From Silicimonas sp. (lineage in GTDB: Bacteria > Pseudomonadota > Alphaproteobacteria > Rhodobacterales > Rhodobacteraceae), in the NCBI GenBank assembly GCA_022824525.1, contig JAJDZT010000054.1, positions 1 to 64,000 of the forward strand: a DNA stretch of 64,000 bases, in the 5' to 3' direction. Shown in pieces: positions 1-8,613 of this stretch (positions are counted from its first letter, which is position 1; each line of letters opens with the position of its first letter). Position numbers and translations under genes: made by a program. The notes under the pieces are model-generated. The model saw only the letters and a list, made by a program, of their open reading frames with translations. It was not told the DNA's origin and searched no databases.

Positions 1-116
1 TCAGGTTCGAGAGATCCATTGCGGCCTCTGATTCGATTTCAGTCAGAAAACGTCATAGACGGTTGACAGAAGAATGTCCAGCCTGTTCAGAAAACCCAAT
101 GTAAAAATAGACGATC
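1..116. other. Left-edge intergenic region
   Basis: No complete gene is visible. On the minus strand an ATG at 17-19 preceded by an AGAGG-like sequence could start a gene running off the left edge, but only six codons (MDLSNL) are present, so it cannot be identified. The region would then hold divergent promoters for that gene and the MprF-like gene. Confidence 0.3.
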
Positions 117-1970
117 ATGCACAGAAAAAATTCGCCGTGGCTTCTGCTGACCGACCGGTTGAACGCCTTCGATACGTCGCAACTGGTCACCACACTCGCG
201 AGTTTTGCCTGGTGGCAGTGGGCCGCAGCCATCACGGCGACTGCTTTCAGCTTCGCGACCCTTGGCCTCTATGATGTTCTGTTTCACCGATGGCTCTCGA
301 CCGGCGTCGATGCGCGGCGGAGCTTTATGACCGGCATTTCTGCGATCGCCGTTGCACAGGTTACCGGTTTCGGCCTTGTCACCGCGACGCTGGCCCGGTG
401 GCGCGCCTTGCAAGAACTGTCCATGGCCAACGCCGTAAAGCTGACCAGCTATGTCTCGTTCAGCTTCATGATGTGCCTCGGCGTCCTCGCCTTGCTGACA
501 GTGTCCGTTGCGACACTGCACAGCGACACGGCGGCGCTCCTCGGAATCGGCACGGTGGCCGGAGTGATCGGGCTCGCGGTAATGCTCTCGCTCTGCCTTC
601 CAGAACGCCTCCCCTTCGCCATTCCACCACTCGGCCTGATGCTGCGCCAGATGTGCCTCACCACGCTCGACGTCGGCTTCGCGGCGATGGCGCTTTTCGT
701 GTTCCTGCCCGAGGCAGCCTCGATTGGACCGACGCTTTTGTTCACGGTCTTCGTCCTGTCGCTGGCCGCGGGCCTGATCTCGGGCGTGCCCGGCGGCCTC
801 GGGCCGTTCGAACTCTGCCTTGTGATGCTTCTGCCCATGATACCGGCAGAGCAGCTTGTGGCCGCAGTCCTTGCCTACCGGCTTGTCTACTACGTCGCAC
901 CGGCCTGCCTCGGCGTCGTGTGGATTGCGACAGCAGGGCCGCCGCCAAGTCGTCCAACAGCGCAGGCCCGCGCAAACACCCCTGCCCTCGCCGCCGAAAC
1001 CCAGGGGCTTGCGCGGAGCGTGGGCCATGACCTCGTTGTCCACCATGCCACGACATTGCACCTCGCCCCGGCAAGCCAAACCCTCGTCGCCCTCGGTGAC
1101 GTTGAACCGCATAAAGGGCTCACCCCGGACGCGCTCCGCTCCTTCCGCCAAGCGGCAAGGGCCCGTGCGTTGATCCCCGCATTCTACAAGATAGGCGCGC
1201 GCAAGGCGGCCACCCTCCGGCAAAACGGCTGGTCGGTGCTTCTTATCTCGGAGGACGCCAGCCTCGATCTCGCAACCTTCACCATCGAGGGGCCGAAACG
1301 GCGGCAACTTCGGCGCAAACTCCGGCAGGCCGAAAACGCGGGTATCACAATTCGCGAGGCACGAACGCTGCCGTTGGACGACATGGCCCGAGTTTCGGAA
1401 GCATGGGTCGCCCGGAACGGCGGCGAACGCGGCTTTTCGATCGGCAGGTTCGCTGTCGAGACGTTGCGACACCAACGCTGCCTGTTGGCCTATCGCGGCC
1501 ACCACCTCGTCGGCTTTGCAACGTTCCTCCACACGGCCCGGGAATGGGCGCTCGACCTGATGCGAAGCGCCGATGACACTCCAGACGGCACCATACACGC
1601 GCTGATCGCCGAGGCCGCTGAAGTGGCCCGCCGCGAAGGTGGCCAAAAGCTCTCCCTCGGGGCCGTACCCCTCAAGTCTCCGGGACGGCTCCTCCGGCTG
1701 GTGCAGGACATGGACGGTCTTCGCCAGTTCAAGCTGTCCTTCGGCCCAAAACTCCGCCCGCTCTATCTCGCGGCGCCGTCTCCACTCCACCTCGCCATCG
1801 CGGGGGCAGACATTCTGATGCGCATTCGTCCCCAGCAAAGGCGGAGTCGCGCCCGAAGCGCGCCCGCCTTGCACCAGATGCAAAGCCGCTTTTCGGAAAC
1901 GTCAGTTGTCGCGTTAGCGATAACGCCACATATTCCAGTCAACAACGATGCTTCTGTTATGAGGACCTAA
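117..1970 (+). CDS. MprF-like phosphatidylglycerol aminoacyltransferase-family membrane protein
   Basis: The N-terminal half (about residues 25-315) is a run of hydrophobic segments and contains a GVPGGLGPFELC motif near residue 222, typical of the UPF0104/MprF flippase region. The C-terminal half (about 330-590) looks like the soluble DUF2156 GNAT-type domain that transfers an amino acid to phosphatidylglycerol on the cytoplasmic face. The product is 617 aa. Classical MprF is about 840-870 aa with some 14 membrane helices, so here the flippase part is short. The ATG lacks a clear ribosome site, so the start is uncertain by a few residues. A small DUF1127-type gene follows after 4 bp. The amino acid or lipid actually handled (Lys, Ala or another) cannot be read from sequence. 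Confidence 0.8.
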   Translation: MHRKNSPWLLLTDRLNAFDTSQLVTTLASFAWWQWAAAITATAFSFATLGLYDVLFHRWLSTGVDARRSFMTGISAIAVAQVTGFGLVTATLARWRALQELSMANAVKLTSYVSFSFMMCLGVLALLTVSVATLHSDTAALLGIGTVAGVIGLAVMLSLCLPERLPFAIPPLGLMLRQMCLTTLDVGFAAMALFVFLPEAASIGPTLLFTVFVLSLAAGLISGVPGGLGPFELCLVMLLPMIPAEQLVAAVLAYRLVYYVAPACLGVVWIATAGPPPSRPTAQARANTPALAAETQGLARSVGHDLVVHHATTLHLAPASQTLVALGDVEPHKGLTPDALRSFRQAARARALIPAFYKIGARKAATLRQNGWSVLLISEDASLDLATFTIEGPKRRQLRRKLRQAENAGITIREARTLPLDDMARVSEAWVARNGGERGFSIGRFAVETLRHQRCLLAYRGHHLVGFATFLHTAREWALDLMRSADDTPDGTIHALIAEAAEVARREGGQKLSLGAVPLKSPGRLLRLVQDMDGLRQFKLSFGPKLRPLYLAAPSPLHLAIAGADILMRIRPQQRRSRARSAPALHQMQSRFSETSVVALAITPHIPVNNDASVMRT

Positions 1971-1974
1971 AGTT

Positions 1975-2124
1975 ATGAATTTTCTAGACGATCTGAAAAA
2001 ACGCCGCGCCTATAACCGCACCTTGAACGAACTGCGGCGGTTGCCGCTTGATGTGGCGCTCGACCTCGACATTTACCCAGGCGATGCAGAGAAACTCGCT
2101 CGCCGCGCCGTTTACGGTATCTGA
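1975..2124 (+). CDS. DUF1127/YjiS-like small basic protein (49 aa)
   Basis: This short frame begins with ATG four bases after the MprF-like gene. It encodes a 49-aa helical, Arg/Lys-rich peptide: it starts MNFLDDLKKRRAYNRTL, continues with a segment ending in ALDLDIYPGDAEKLARRA, and ends VYGI. The pattern of a basic N-terminal helix, a DLDI stretch and a LARRAVYG tail matches small DUF1127-type proteins common in Rhodobacteraceae. Some family members are stress-induced and act in RNA metabolism, but no function can be assigned here. Proximity suggests co-transcription with the membrane protein upstream. GAGGAC before the start can serve as ribosome site. Confidence 0.6.
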   Translation: MNFLDDLKKRRAYNRTLNELRRLPLDVALDLDIYPGDAEKLARRAVYGI

Positions 2125-2188
2125 TCAACCGATTTCTGGAGCTGGCCGGGTCGTTCGGCTCCAGACTCACCGCGATTGCGGTCTAATG

Positions 2189-2227
2189 GGCGAAGCGGGC
2201 ACCGACTGAATTGCGTGCCGCTTCGCC
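2189..2227. terminator. Long hairpin between the DUF1127-type gene and coaD
   Basis: GGCGAAGCGG(G)CAC pairs with GTGCCGCTTCGCC across a 12-base loop. It lies between two convergent genes. No T-tract follows on either side, so a factor-independent terminator is possible but not typical. Confidence 0.4.
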
Positions 2228-2303
2228 TATGAGAAACCCCTCAAACAGAATGCATTCGCAGCGCAAGGGCGGTCCCGGGCGCAACAGGCAGCGGAACCAG
2301 ACT

Positions 2304-2792
2304 TCAGTCGCCGAATTTCGCCTTCAACGCGGTGTGGACGGCCGGCGTCACAAAGCTGGAAACATCGCCGCCGAGACGAGCGATTTCCTTGACGAGTTTT
2401 GACGCAATCGCCTGATGATTGGCATCCGCCATGAGGAACACCGTCTCAATCGACGAATCCAGCTGTCGGTTCATGCCAACCATCTGAAATTCATACTCAA
2501 AATCGGCAACAGCGCGCAGTCCACGCACGATGATCGTGGCGTCGACATCTCGCGCGCAATCGATCAGAAGGTTCTCAAAGGGATGAACCTTGATCTCCAC
2601 CCCGTTGGACAGCTTCTCACACTCCGCTTCGATCATCGCGACGCGATCTTCCAGAGTGAAAAGCGGACCCTTGTCCCGGTTGATCGCGACCCCGATCACC
2701 AACCGGTCCACCAGCCGTGTCGCCCGCTTGATGATGTCGAGATGGCCGAGCGTGATCGGATCGAAGGTGCCGGGGTAAAGACCGGTGCGCAT
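2304..2792 (-). CDS. coaD: Phosphopantetheine adenylyltransferase
   Basis: CoaD transfers AMP from ATP to 4'-phosphopantetheine, the penultimate step of coenzyme A synthesis, in the cytosol. The nucleotidyltransferase signature YPGTFDPITLGHLDI lies at residues 6-20, with the GH pair of the (H/T)xGH motif. The C-terminal region carries the family's IASKLVKEIA segment. At 162 aa it has the usual family length (about 160). Two in-frame ATGs are separated by one codon. The second is preferred because GGAG then lies 7 bases upstream; the first would have it almost touching. It is downstream of the CBS-domain gene on the same strand (79 bp gap). Confidence 0.96.
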   Translation of the reverse strand: MRTGLYPGTFDPITLGHLDIIKRATRLVDRLVIGVAINRDKGPLFTLEDRVAMIEAECEKLSNGVEIKVHPFENLLIDCARDVDATIIVRGLRAVADFEYEFQMVGMNRQLDSSIETVFLMADANHQAIASKLVKEIARLGGDVSSFVTPAVHTALKAKFGD

Positions 2793-2871
2793 TATCATTC
2801 TCCGTCATGGACGTGGAAGGTGCCTGCCACGGAACCCTCGGAAGAACAAGCAATTCAGGGTGAATGTGCTC

Positions 2872-3303
2872 TCAGAAGCCCTTGATCATGTCTTCAAGCG
2901 CGTGTTTTTCCATGGAAAGTTCAGACAAGCGCGCCTTGACGACATCCCCGATGGAGATCAACCCAACCATCGCGCCCGCTTCCAGAACCGGAAGATGCCG
3001 AAACCGGCCTTCGGTCATCTTGCTCAAGACCTGGTCTGCAGTCTCATCCGGGGCGCAGGTCACCATGTCCCGCGTCATCAACGCATCGACCGTATCGGAA
3101 AGACACGCCTCGCCCCGACGCCCCAATTCCCGCACGATGTCGCGCTCAGATAAAATCCCCATGGGCGCCGCATCATCGACCACCACAATCGCACCGATCC
3201 GCTTAGCCGACAGTGTGCGCGCGGCTTCCGCGACCTTGGTGCCTTTTGGCAAGGTCACCACCTCGCTGCCGCCCTTGAGACCAAGAATTTGCCGAACGAG
3301 CAT
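2872..3303 (-). CDS. CBS-domain protein (two tandem CBS motifs)
   Basis: A 143-aa cytosolic protein made almost only of a CBS pair. The first module covers about residues 10-65 (AKRIGAIVVVDD with GILSERDIVREL) and the second about 75-135 (FRHLPVLEAGAMVGLISIGDVVK). Such proteins sense adenine nucleotides and usually regulate a partner; no partner domain is present. The frame is open further upstream towards the LysR gene, but the chosen ATG is preceded by GGGAGGAGATACC, a strong ribosome site, which decides the start. It lies between the lysR-type gene and coaD on the same strand. Confidence 0.85.
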   Translation of the reverse strand: MLVRQILGLKGGSEVVTLPKGTKVAEAARTLSAKRIGAIVVVDDAAPMGILSERDIVRELGRRGEACLSDTVDALMTRDMVTCAPDETADQVLSKMTEGRFRHLPVLEAGAMVGLISIGDVVKARLSELSMEKHALEDMIKGF

Positions 3304-3365
3304 GGTATCTCCTCCCGAAACCAGACTTATCGTGTCCCAAGCGTCCCACTCTGCTGACGTTTCTG

Positions 3366-4253
3366 TCAAGTGATAGCGCGGCGCGCGATCTCTGCCTTCA
3401 AGCCCTCCGCCAGAGCCTGCGCAAAGCGATTCAACCGATCAATGCGGGCGTCATCCGCGTGGCGGATAAGCCAGAAACTCCGGGTCAGGGCGACTTCGTC
3501 CGGCAGCACGGGGACCAAACCGGGCATGTCGGGAAGCGCGAAGTTGTGCACGACACCGAGCCCTGCGCCGGCTTGCAACCAGCCGAGTTGAACCGAAACG
3601 AGGTTGGACGCCAAATCAACCGTTTCGAGCCCCAACTCCGCCAGATAATCCAGTTCGCGGTCGAAAATCATGTCCGGGATGTAACCAACGATCCGATGGT
3701 GCTTCAGCGCATCCACGGTGTCGATCGGGCCGAACTGTTCAAGATAGTCGCGCGACGCCGCCAAGCCCAAACTATAGTCAGATACTCTTTGAACCTTGAG
3801 GCGACCGGTCCTCGGGCGGCTGACCGCAATGGCCATGTCGGCCTCGCGTTTCGAAAGGTTGAAGACCCGGGGCAAGGCAACGATCTGAACTTTGAGCCCG
3901 GGGTTGGCGTCCTGGATGGCCTTCGTCACGTTCGGAAGGAGATAGGTCGCGCATCCATCCGGCGCGCCCACGCGCAAGGTGCCGGTCAGGCCTTCCGTCT
4001 CCCCTCTCACATCGGCGACGGCACCTGTCACGGCCCCTTCTGCCGCTTCTGCCCTAGCCACCAGCTTTTCCCCTGCGACGGTCAGCGTGTAGCCTTGCGG
4101 CGATTTCGCAAAGAGTACGGTGTCGAGTTCTTCCTCCAATCGCTGCACGCGACGACCCACGGTGGCAGGATCGAGACGGAGTGCTTTTGCTGCCCCGGAG
4201 AGGCTTTCTTCCCGCGCAACAGACAGGAAAATTCGCAAGTCATCCCAATTCAT
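3366..4253 (-). CDS. LysR-family transcriptional regulator
   Basis: A 295-aa DNA-binding regulator. The N-terminal winged helix-turn-helix (about residues 1-60) reads MNWDDLRIFLSVAREESLSG, then LRLDPATVGRRVQRLEEEL. A periplasmic-binding-protein-like effector domain follows (about 90-290). The gene is divergent from mmsA with a 102-bp shared promoter region, the classic layout of a LysR regulator and its target. Control of valine/propionyl-CoA-forming metabolism is therefore a reasonable inference. A dyad in the intergenic region is a possible operator. The open frame extends far upstream across mmsA, but that part is antisense to mmsA and not real coding. Confidence 0.9.
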   Translation of the reverse strand: MNWDDLRIFLSVAREESLSGAAKALRLDPATVGRRVQRLEEELDTVLFAKSPQGYTLTVAGEKLVARAEAAEGAVTGAVADVRGETEGLTGTLRVGAPDGCATYLLPNVTKAIQDANPGLKVQIVALPRVFNLSKREADMAIAVSRPRTGRLKVQRVSDYSLGLAASRDYLEQFGPIDTVDALKHHRIVGYIPDMIFDRELDYLAELGLETVDLASNLVSVQLGWLQAGAGLGVVHNFALPDMPGLVPVLPDEVALTRSFWLIRHADDARIDRLNRFAQALAEGLKAEIARRAIT

Positions 4254-4288
4254 TCTGATGCTATACCTGCATTTCTGCAAAACCTTTT

Positions 4289-4299
4289 GGCAACTTGCC
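4289..4299. promoter_or_regulatory. Small dyad GGCAA-C-TTGCC in the lysR/mmsA intergenic region
   Basis: A perfect 5-base inverted repeat around one central base, sitting between the divergent starts (4253 and 4356). Position fits an operator for the LysR protein, but the classic T-N11-A pattern was not demonstrated and such short dyads arise by chance. Confidence 0.25.
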
Positions 4300-4355
4300 G
4301 CTTTTCCCAACGGTGCGAAACCCCCTATTTTGCGCTCAATCGACAGGAGGATTCG

Positions 4356-5855
4356 ATGGAAGAACTCAGCCATTACATAAACGGTGCACGCGTTTCGGGC
4401 GGTTCCGGCCGTTTTGCCGATGTGTACAACCCTGCCACTGGTGAAGTGCAGGCCAAGGTGCCGCTCGCCACGGTGGAAGAAGTGAACGAGGCCGTTGCCA
4501 AGGCGGCCGAAGCACAGGTCGGCTGGGCCGCGACCAACCCGCAGCGCCGCGCGCGGGTGATGATGGCGTTCGGACAATTGATCAATGAAAACATGGATAT
4601 GCTTGCCGAGAGCGTGAGCCGCGAGCATGGCAAGACGCTGCCTGACGGACGCGGCGACGTGCAGCGCGGGCTTGAGGTGATCGAAGTCTGCATGGGTGCG
4701 CCATCCCTTCTCAAGGGCGAGTTCACCAATGACGGCGGTCCGGGGATCGACCTCTACTCCATGCGTCAGCCCCTTGGCGTCGTGGCCGGTATCACGCCGT
4801 TCAACTTCCCCGCCATGATCCCGCTCTGGAAGATGGGGCCCGCCCTGGCTTGCGGCAACGCGATGATCCTGAAGCCGTCCGAACGCTGCCCGTCCACCTC
4901 CATTCTTCTGGCGGAACTGCTCAAGGAAGCGGGTCTGCCCGACGGTGTCTTGCAGGTCGTGAACGGCGACAAGGAAGCGGTTGACGCGATCCTCGACAAT
5001 GAAACGGTGCAGGCCGTGGGCTTTGTCGGCTCCACCCCGATTGCGCAATATATCTATGGCCGTGCCGCCGCGAACGGCAAACGCGCACAATGCTTCGGCG
5101 GCGCGAAGAACCACATGATTGTCATGCCGGACGCGGACATGGACAAGGCCGCTGATGCCCTCGTCGGATCGTCGATGGGAGCCGCCGGCGAGCGCTGCAT
5201 GGCAATCTCGGTCGCCGTCCCCGTGGGCGAGAAAACCGCCGACGCCTTGGTGGAGCGCATCGTTCCGCGCCTCGAAAAACTGAAAGTCGGTCCGTATACG
5301 GCTGGCGAAGACGTCGATTACGGCCCGTTGATCACCAAGGCGAGCCAGACCCGTGTGAAAGGCCTGATCGACAGCGGCGTCGAGCAAGGCGCAACCATGC
5401 TGATGGACGGGCGCGACTTCTCGCTTCAAGGCTATGAGAACGGCTTCTTCGTCGGGCCCACCTATTTCGACAACGTCACGCCGGACATGGACATCTACAA
5501 GGAAGAGATCTTCGGACCGGTTCTGAGCCAGGTGCGCGCTCAAAGCTACGAGGAAGCCCTGAAGCTGACGATGGACAACGAATACGGGAACGGCACCTCG
5601 ATCTTCACCGCCGATGGCGACACCGCGCGCGATTTCGCCAACCGGGTGAATGTCGGCATGGTCGGCATCAACTTCCCGATCCCGGTGCCGCTCAGCTATC
5701 ACACGTTCGGCGGGTGGAAGAAGTCGGCCTTCGGCGACCTCAACCAGTACGGACCGGATGCGTTCCGCTTCTACACCAAGACCAAGACGGTCACTGCCCG
5801 CTGGTTCTCCGGCATCAAGGAAGGTGGCGAATTCGCATTCAAGGCGATGGAGTGA
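4356..5855 (+). CDS. mmsA: CoA-acylating methylmalonate-semialdehyde dehydrogenase
   Basis: It oxidises (methyl)malonate semialdehyde with NAD+ and CoA to propionyl-CoA or acetyl-CoA, the end of valine, thymine or inositol breakdown. The 499-aa length fits the MmsA/IolA family. Visible signatures are GITPFNFPAMIPLWK near residue 146 and the catalytic cysteine in GAAGERCMAISVAV near residue 281; a C-terminal HTFGGWKKSAFGD follows. A textbook AGGAGG lies 6 bases before the ATG. The gene stands alone, divergent from the LysR regulator, without mmsB next to it. Its product propionyl-CoA is the substrate of the pcc/mcm enzymes encoded at 29.5-39.8 kb. Confidence 0.95.
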   Translation: MEELSHYINGARVSGGSGRFADVYNPATGEVQAKVPLATVEEVNEAVAKAAEAQVGWAATNPQRRARVMMAFGQLINENMDMLAESVSREHGKTLPDGRGDVQRGLEVIEVCMGAPSLLKGEFTNDGGPGIDLYSMRQPLGVVAGITPFNFPAMIPLWKMGPALACGNAMILKPSERCPSTSILLAELLKEAGLPDGVLQVVNGDKEAVDAILDNETVQAVGFVGSTPIAQYIYGRAAANGKRAQCFGGAKNHMIVMPDADMDKAADALVGSSMGAAGERCMAISVAVPVGEKTADALVERIVPRLEKLKVGPYTAGEDVDYGPLITKASQTRVKGLIDSGVEQGATMLMDGRDFSLQGYENGFFVGPTYFDNVTPDMDIYKEEIFGPVLSQVRAQSYEEALKLTMDNEYGNGTSIFTADGDTARDFANRVNVGMVGINFPIPVPLSYHTFGGWKKSAFGDLNQYGPDAFRFYTKTKTVTARWFSGIKEGGEFAFKAME

Positions 5856-5884
5856 TCTCGTCGCGCCTCCGGCGCGCCGACCCG

Positions 5885-5940
5885 CTGGAGGGGCAGCGCC
5901 CCTCCAGACCTCCCCGGGATATTTTTCCCAGGAAGAAGAA
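5885..5940. repeat. Rhodobacteraceae-type intergenic hairpin element, copy 1
   Basis: A perfect CTGGAGGGG / CCCCTCCAG stem (5-base loop) is followed by CCTCCCCGGGATATTTTT and then CCCAGGAAGAAG. The same arrangement recurs at 13785-13834 and, inverted, at 28893-28938. It lies downstream of mmsA and can act as its terminator (stem, then a T-rich stretch). Confidence 0.75.
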
Positions 5941-6049
5941 CAAATTGGCACAACAGCGCCGCGCCGCATGGGCGGAAGTCAGGACAGGTTGCCGGTGGCA
6001 CCGTTTGGCACTGGCGAAGTCGGCTGCACATGGCTAAAACGCCCGGGTT

Positions 6050-7135
6050 ATGAGCGAGTTGATATCTCCCAAACCCGGGGTTGACCGGATCGAGCTATAC
6101 GTCGGCGGCGAAAGCAAGATCGACGGTCGCGACGATGTTCTGAAACTGTCGTCCAACGAAAACCCGCTGGGGTTTCCGGATGCGGCCGGTGCCGCGCTGG
6201 CAGACGCCGCAACGCAACTGCACCGCTACCCGTCGTCGGATCACGCCGGACTGCGCCACGCCATCGCCGAGACCCACGGGCTTGATCCGGACAGGATCAT
6301 CTGTGGTGCGGGGTCGGACGAGATCATCGCCTTCCTCTGCAATGCCTATGGCGGCGAGGGCACGGAGGTCATCCACAGCGCGCATGGTTTCGCGATGCAC
6401 CGGATTTCAGCGCTGGCCGCCGGGTCCGATCCGGTCGAAGTGGCAGAGCGCGAACGTGTCGTCGATGTCGATGGCATTCTGAACGCCGTCACCGAAAAGA
6501 CCCGTCTCGTCTTCATTGCCAATCCCGCCAATCCCACGGGCACGATGCTCGGCGGGAACGAGGTGGCGCGTCTGGCCGCAGGTTTGCCGCAGGATGTGAT
6601 CCTGGTGCTGGATGGCGCCTATGTCGAATATGTCGAGGGACATGACGGGGGCGTTGCCCTGATCGAGGCGCATCCGAATGTCGTGATGACCCGCACCTTT
6701 TCCAAGATTTACGGCCTTGGCGGTCTCCGCATTGGCTGGGGCTACGGCGCGAAGGAGATCATCGACAATCTCAACCGCGTGCGTGGGCCATTCAATCTCT
6801 CGGAACTGCAACTCGCTGCGGCTGAGACTGCCGTGCGCGACACGGGCTGGGTCGCCCGATGCCGCGCGGAGAATACGCGGGAGCGGGCCCGGCTGGCCGA
6901 GGCGCTGGCGCGCCTCGGCGTCGCCTGCGACCGGTCGGAGGCGAATTTCCTCCTCGCCCGTTTCGCGAGCGAGGAAGAGGCCCATGCCTGCGAGGCACAT
7001 TTCCAGAGCTTCGGAATCCTTGTCCGCAAAGTCGGAAGCTACGGCCTGCCAAACGGCCTGCGCATCACCGTCGGCACCGCAGCCGACAATGATCGTGTCA
7101 TTGCGGCACTTACCGACTTCAGGGAAACCCAATGA
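6050..7135 (+). CDS. hisC: Histidinol-phosphate aminotransferase
   Basis: A 361-aa PLP-dependent class I/II aminotransferase. It converts imidazole-acetol phosphate and glutamate to histidinol phosphate, and many members also act on aromatic keto acids. Family signs are [11 protein letters not shown] near residue 31, the [11 protein letters not shown] loop, and the PLP lysine in [19 protein letters not shown] (Lys near 220). It overlaps the downstream prephenate dehydrogenase by ATGA, so the pair is translationally coupled. This pairing suggests the enzyme also serves tyrosine/phenylalanine synthesis. The start is the first [14 protein letters not shown], normal for the family. Confidence 0.93.
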   Translation: MSELISPKPGVDRIELYVGGESKIDGRDDVLKLSSNENPLGFPDAAGAALADAATQLHRYPSSDHAGLRHAIAETHGLDPDRIICGAGSDEIIAFLCNAYGGEGTEVIHSAHGFAMHRISALAAGSDPVEVAERERVVDVDGILNAVTEKTRLVFIANPANPTGTMLGGNEVARLAAGLPQDVILVLDGAYVEYVEGHDGGVALIEAHPNVVMTRTFSKIYGLGGLRIGWGYGAKEIIDNLNRVRGPFNLSELQLAAAETAVRDTGWVARCRAENTRERARLAEALARLGVACDRSEANFLLARFASEEEAHACEAHFQSFGILVRKVGSYGLPNGLRITVGTAADNDRVIAALTDFRETQ

Positions 7136-8043
7136 TTTATCAACGTGTTGCCTTGATCGGTCTTGGTCTGATTGCCTCGTCCATGGCGCATGCCATGCGG
7201 CGCGACGGGCTGGCGGCGCATATCACGGGTACATCGAGGTCTTCCGAGACCCGCGCAATCGCTCGCGAGGTCGGGTTCTGTGATGACATCGTTGAAACTG
7301 CCGGCGAAGCGGTCAGGGACGCGGACCTCGTCGTTCTCGCGGTGCCGGTGGGCGCGATGGACGCCGTGGCGCGAGAAATTGCGCCGAAGCTCAAACCGGG
7401 CGCCACCGTGACCGATGTCGGGTCTGTCAAGCGCGCGGTCATCGAGGCAGTCGCCCCACATATGCCGGACGGCGTGCATTTCGTGCCCGGGCACCCGCTT
7501 GCCGGGACCGAGCATTCCGGCCCGCGATCCGGCTTTGCCGAGCTGTTCGAAAACCGCTGGACCATCCTGACACCCGGTGAAGATACCGATCAGGCCGCCA
7601 CGGACACTCTTCGTCGCCTTTGGACCGGCATGGGCGCTTTCGTGGATGACATGGACGCGGATCACCATGACCTCGTACTTGCGGTCACCAGCCATTGCCC
7701 GCACCTGATCGCCTACACGATGGTCGGCGTGGCCGACGATCTCCGCCGAGTGACGGACAGCGAGGTCATCAAGTATTCCGCCGCCGGCTTCCGCGATTTC
7801 ACGCGGATCGCTGCTTCCGATCCGACGATGTGGCGCGATGTATTCCTGTCGAACAAGGAAGCGACGCTGGAAATCCTCGGACGGTTCACCGAGGAGCTTT
7901 TCGCGCTGCAACGCGCCATCCGCACCGGCGATGGCGATCATTTGCACGACTATTTCACCCGCACGCGCGCGATCCGTCGCGGCATCATCGAAGCGGGTCA
8001 GGACACAGACGCCCCGAATTTCGGACGAGGGACGACACGATGA
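7132..8043 (+). CDS. tyrC: Prephenate/arogenate dehydrogenase (TyrA family)
   Basis: It oxidatively decarboxylates prephenate or arogenate in tyrosine synthesis, using NAD(P)+. The 303-aa sequence opens with a Rossmann motif, [17 protein letters not shown] (residues 7-23). It has the family's [14 protein letters not shown] segment near residue 117 carrying catalytic histidines. No chorismate mutase or ACT domain is fused, so it is the monofunctional cyclohexadienyl type. It overlaps hisC upstream (ATGA) and the extensin-like gene downstream (ATGA), forming a tight three-gene operon. Substrate preference between prephenate and arogenate cannot be told from sequence alone. Confidence 0.92.
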   Translation: MIYQRVALIGLGLIASSMAHAMRRDGLAAHITGTSRSSETRAIAREVGFCDDIVETAGEAVRDADLVVLAVPVGAMDAVAREIAPKLKPGATVTDVGSVKRAVIEAVAPHMPDGVHFVPGHPLAGTEHSGPRSGFAELFENRWTILTPGEDTDQAATDTLRRLWTGMGAFVDDMDADHHDLVLAVTSHCPHLIAYTMVGVADDLRRVTDSEVIKYSAAGFRDFTRIAASDPTMWRDVFLSNKEATLEILGRFTEELFALQRAIRTGDGDHLHDYFTRTRAIRRGIIEAGQDTDAPNFGRGTTR

Positions 8044-8612
8044 AAAAACTCGCTTTGACCATGCTTCTTGCTCTCGCCGCCTGTGGCGGAGGGTCGCGTG
8101 CCGACACGATCAACCGCGGCGGTCTGGTGGCCGAAAAGATCGGCAACATTCCCGGTCCGGGTGCCTGCGGTGTCAAGAACGCCTATCGCGTCACGGAAGC
8201 GGCGGGTGTCAAGCTCAGCCAACCTGCCACGATCCGTCTTGCGACCGCGCAACGTCTGGATAGCTGGTTGCGCAACCACGCCGCCCCGATCATCGGAATC
8301 CGGGGCGGCGGGCTCGTGGGCATTCAGGTTGCGGCGCATTACGCCTGCCGCAATCGCAACAACCGCGCAGGCGGACGGCTATCTGAACACGCCAAGGGCA
8401 ACGCCATCGACATATCAGCCTTCATTCTTGCCGATGGCACCCAGATCACGGTTCTGGGCTGGCGCGGACGGGACGGCAACGTGTTGAAACGTCTCCACGC
8501 AAGTGCCTGTGGTCCGTTCGGCACCGTGCTTGGTCCGGAAAGCGACCGGCATCACCAGGATCACTTTCATTTCGACATTGCGGACTACCGCAGCGGCCCC
8601 TACTGCCGGTAA
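8040..8612 (+). CDS. Extensin-like C-terminal domain lipoprotein
   Basis: A 190-aa predicted lipoprotein: the signal sequence ends in the lipobox LAAC with the lipidated Cys at residue 15. The rest matches the bacterial extensin-like C-terminal domain, which shares the LAS metallopeptidase fold. The SxHxxGxAxD motif appears as SEHAKGNAIDIS (near residue 115) and the HxH ligand as HQDHFHFD (about 172-179). This suggests a zinc-dependent peptidoglycan-modifying enzyme, though activity of this family is little studied. Translation starts within the tyrC stop (ATGA). The reason for coupling a cell-wall protein to aromatic amino acid genes is not evident. Confidence 0.85.
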   Translation: MKKLALTMLLALAACGGGSRADTINRGGLVAEKIGNIPGPGACGVKNAYRVTEAAGVKLSQPATIRLATAQRLDSWLRNHAAPIIGIRGGGLVGIQVAAHYACRNRNNRAGGRLSEHAKGNAIDISAFILADGTQITVLGWRGRDGNVLKRLHASACGPFGTVLGPESDRHHQDHFHFDIADYRSGPYCR

Positions 8613-8613
8613 G

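Noticed and set aside
87..1883. 598-codon minus-strand frame opposite the MprF-like gene
   Set aside because: Translation is rich in Arg, His, Glu and Gly without domain-like pattern, typical of an antisense frame in GC-rich DNA; the plus-strand gene has clear membrane segments and motifs.
3366..5969. 867-codon minus-strand frame spanning lysR and mmsA
   Set aside because: Only the last 295 codons encode a LysR protein. The rest is antisense to mmsA, which has strong motifs and its own ribosome site.
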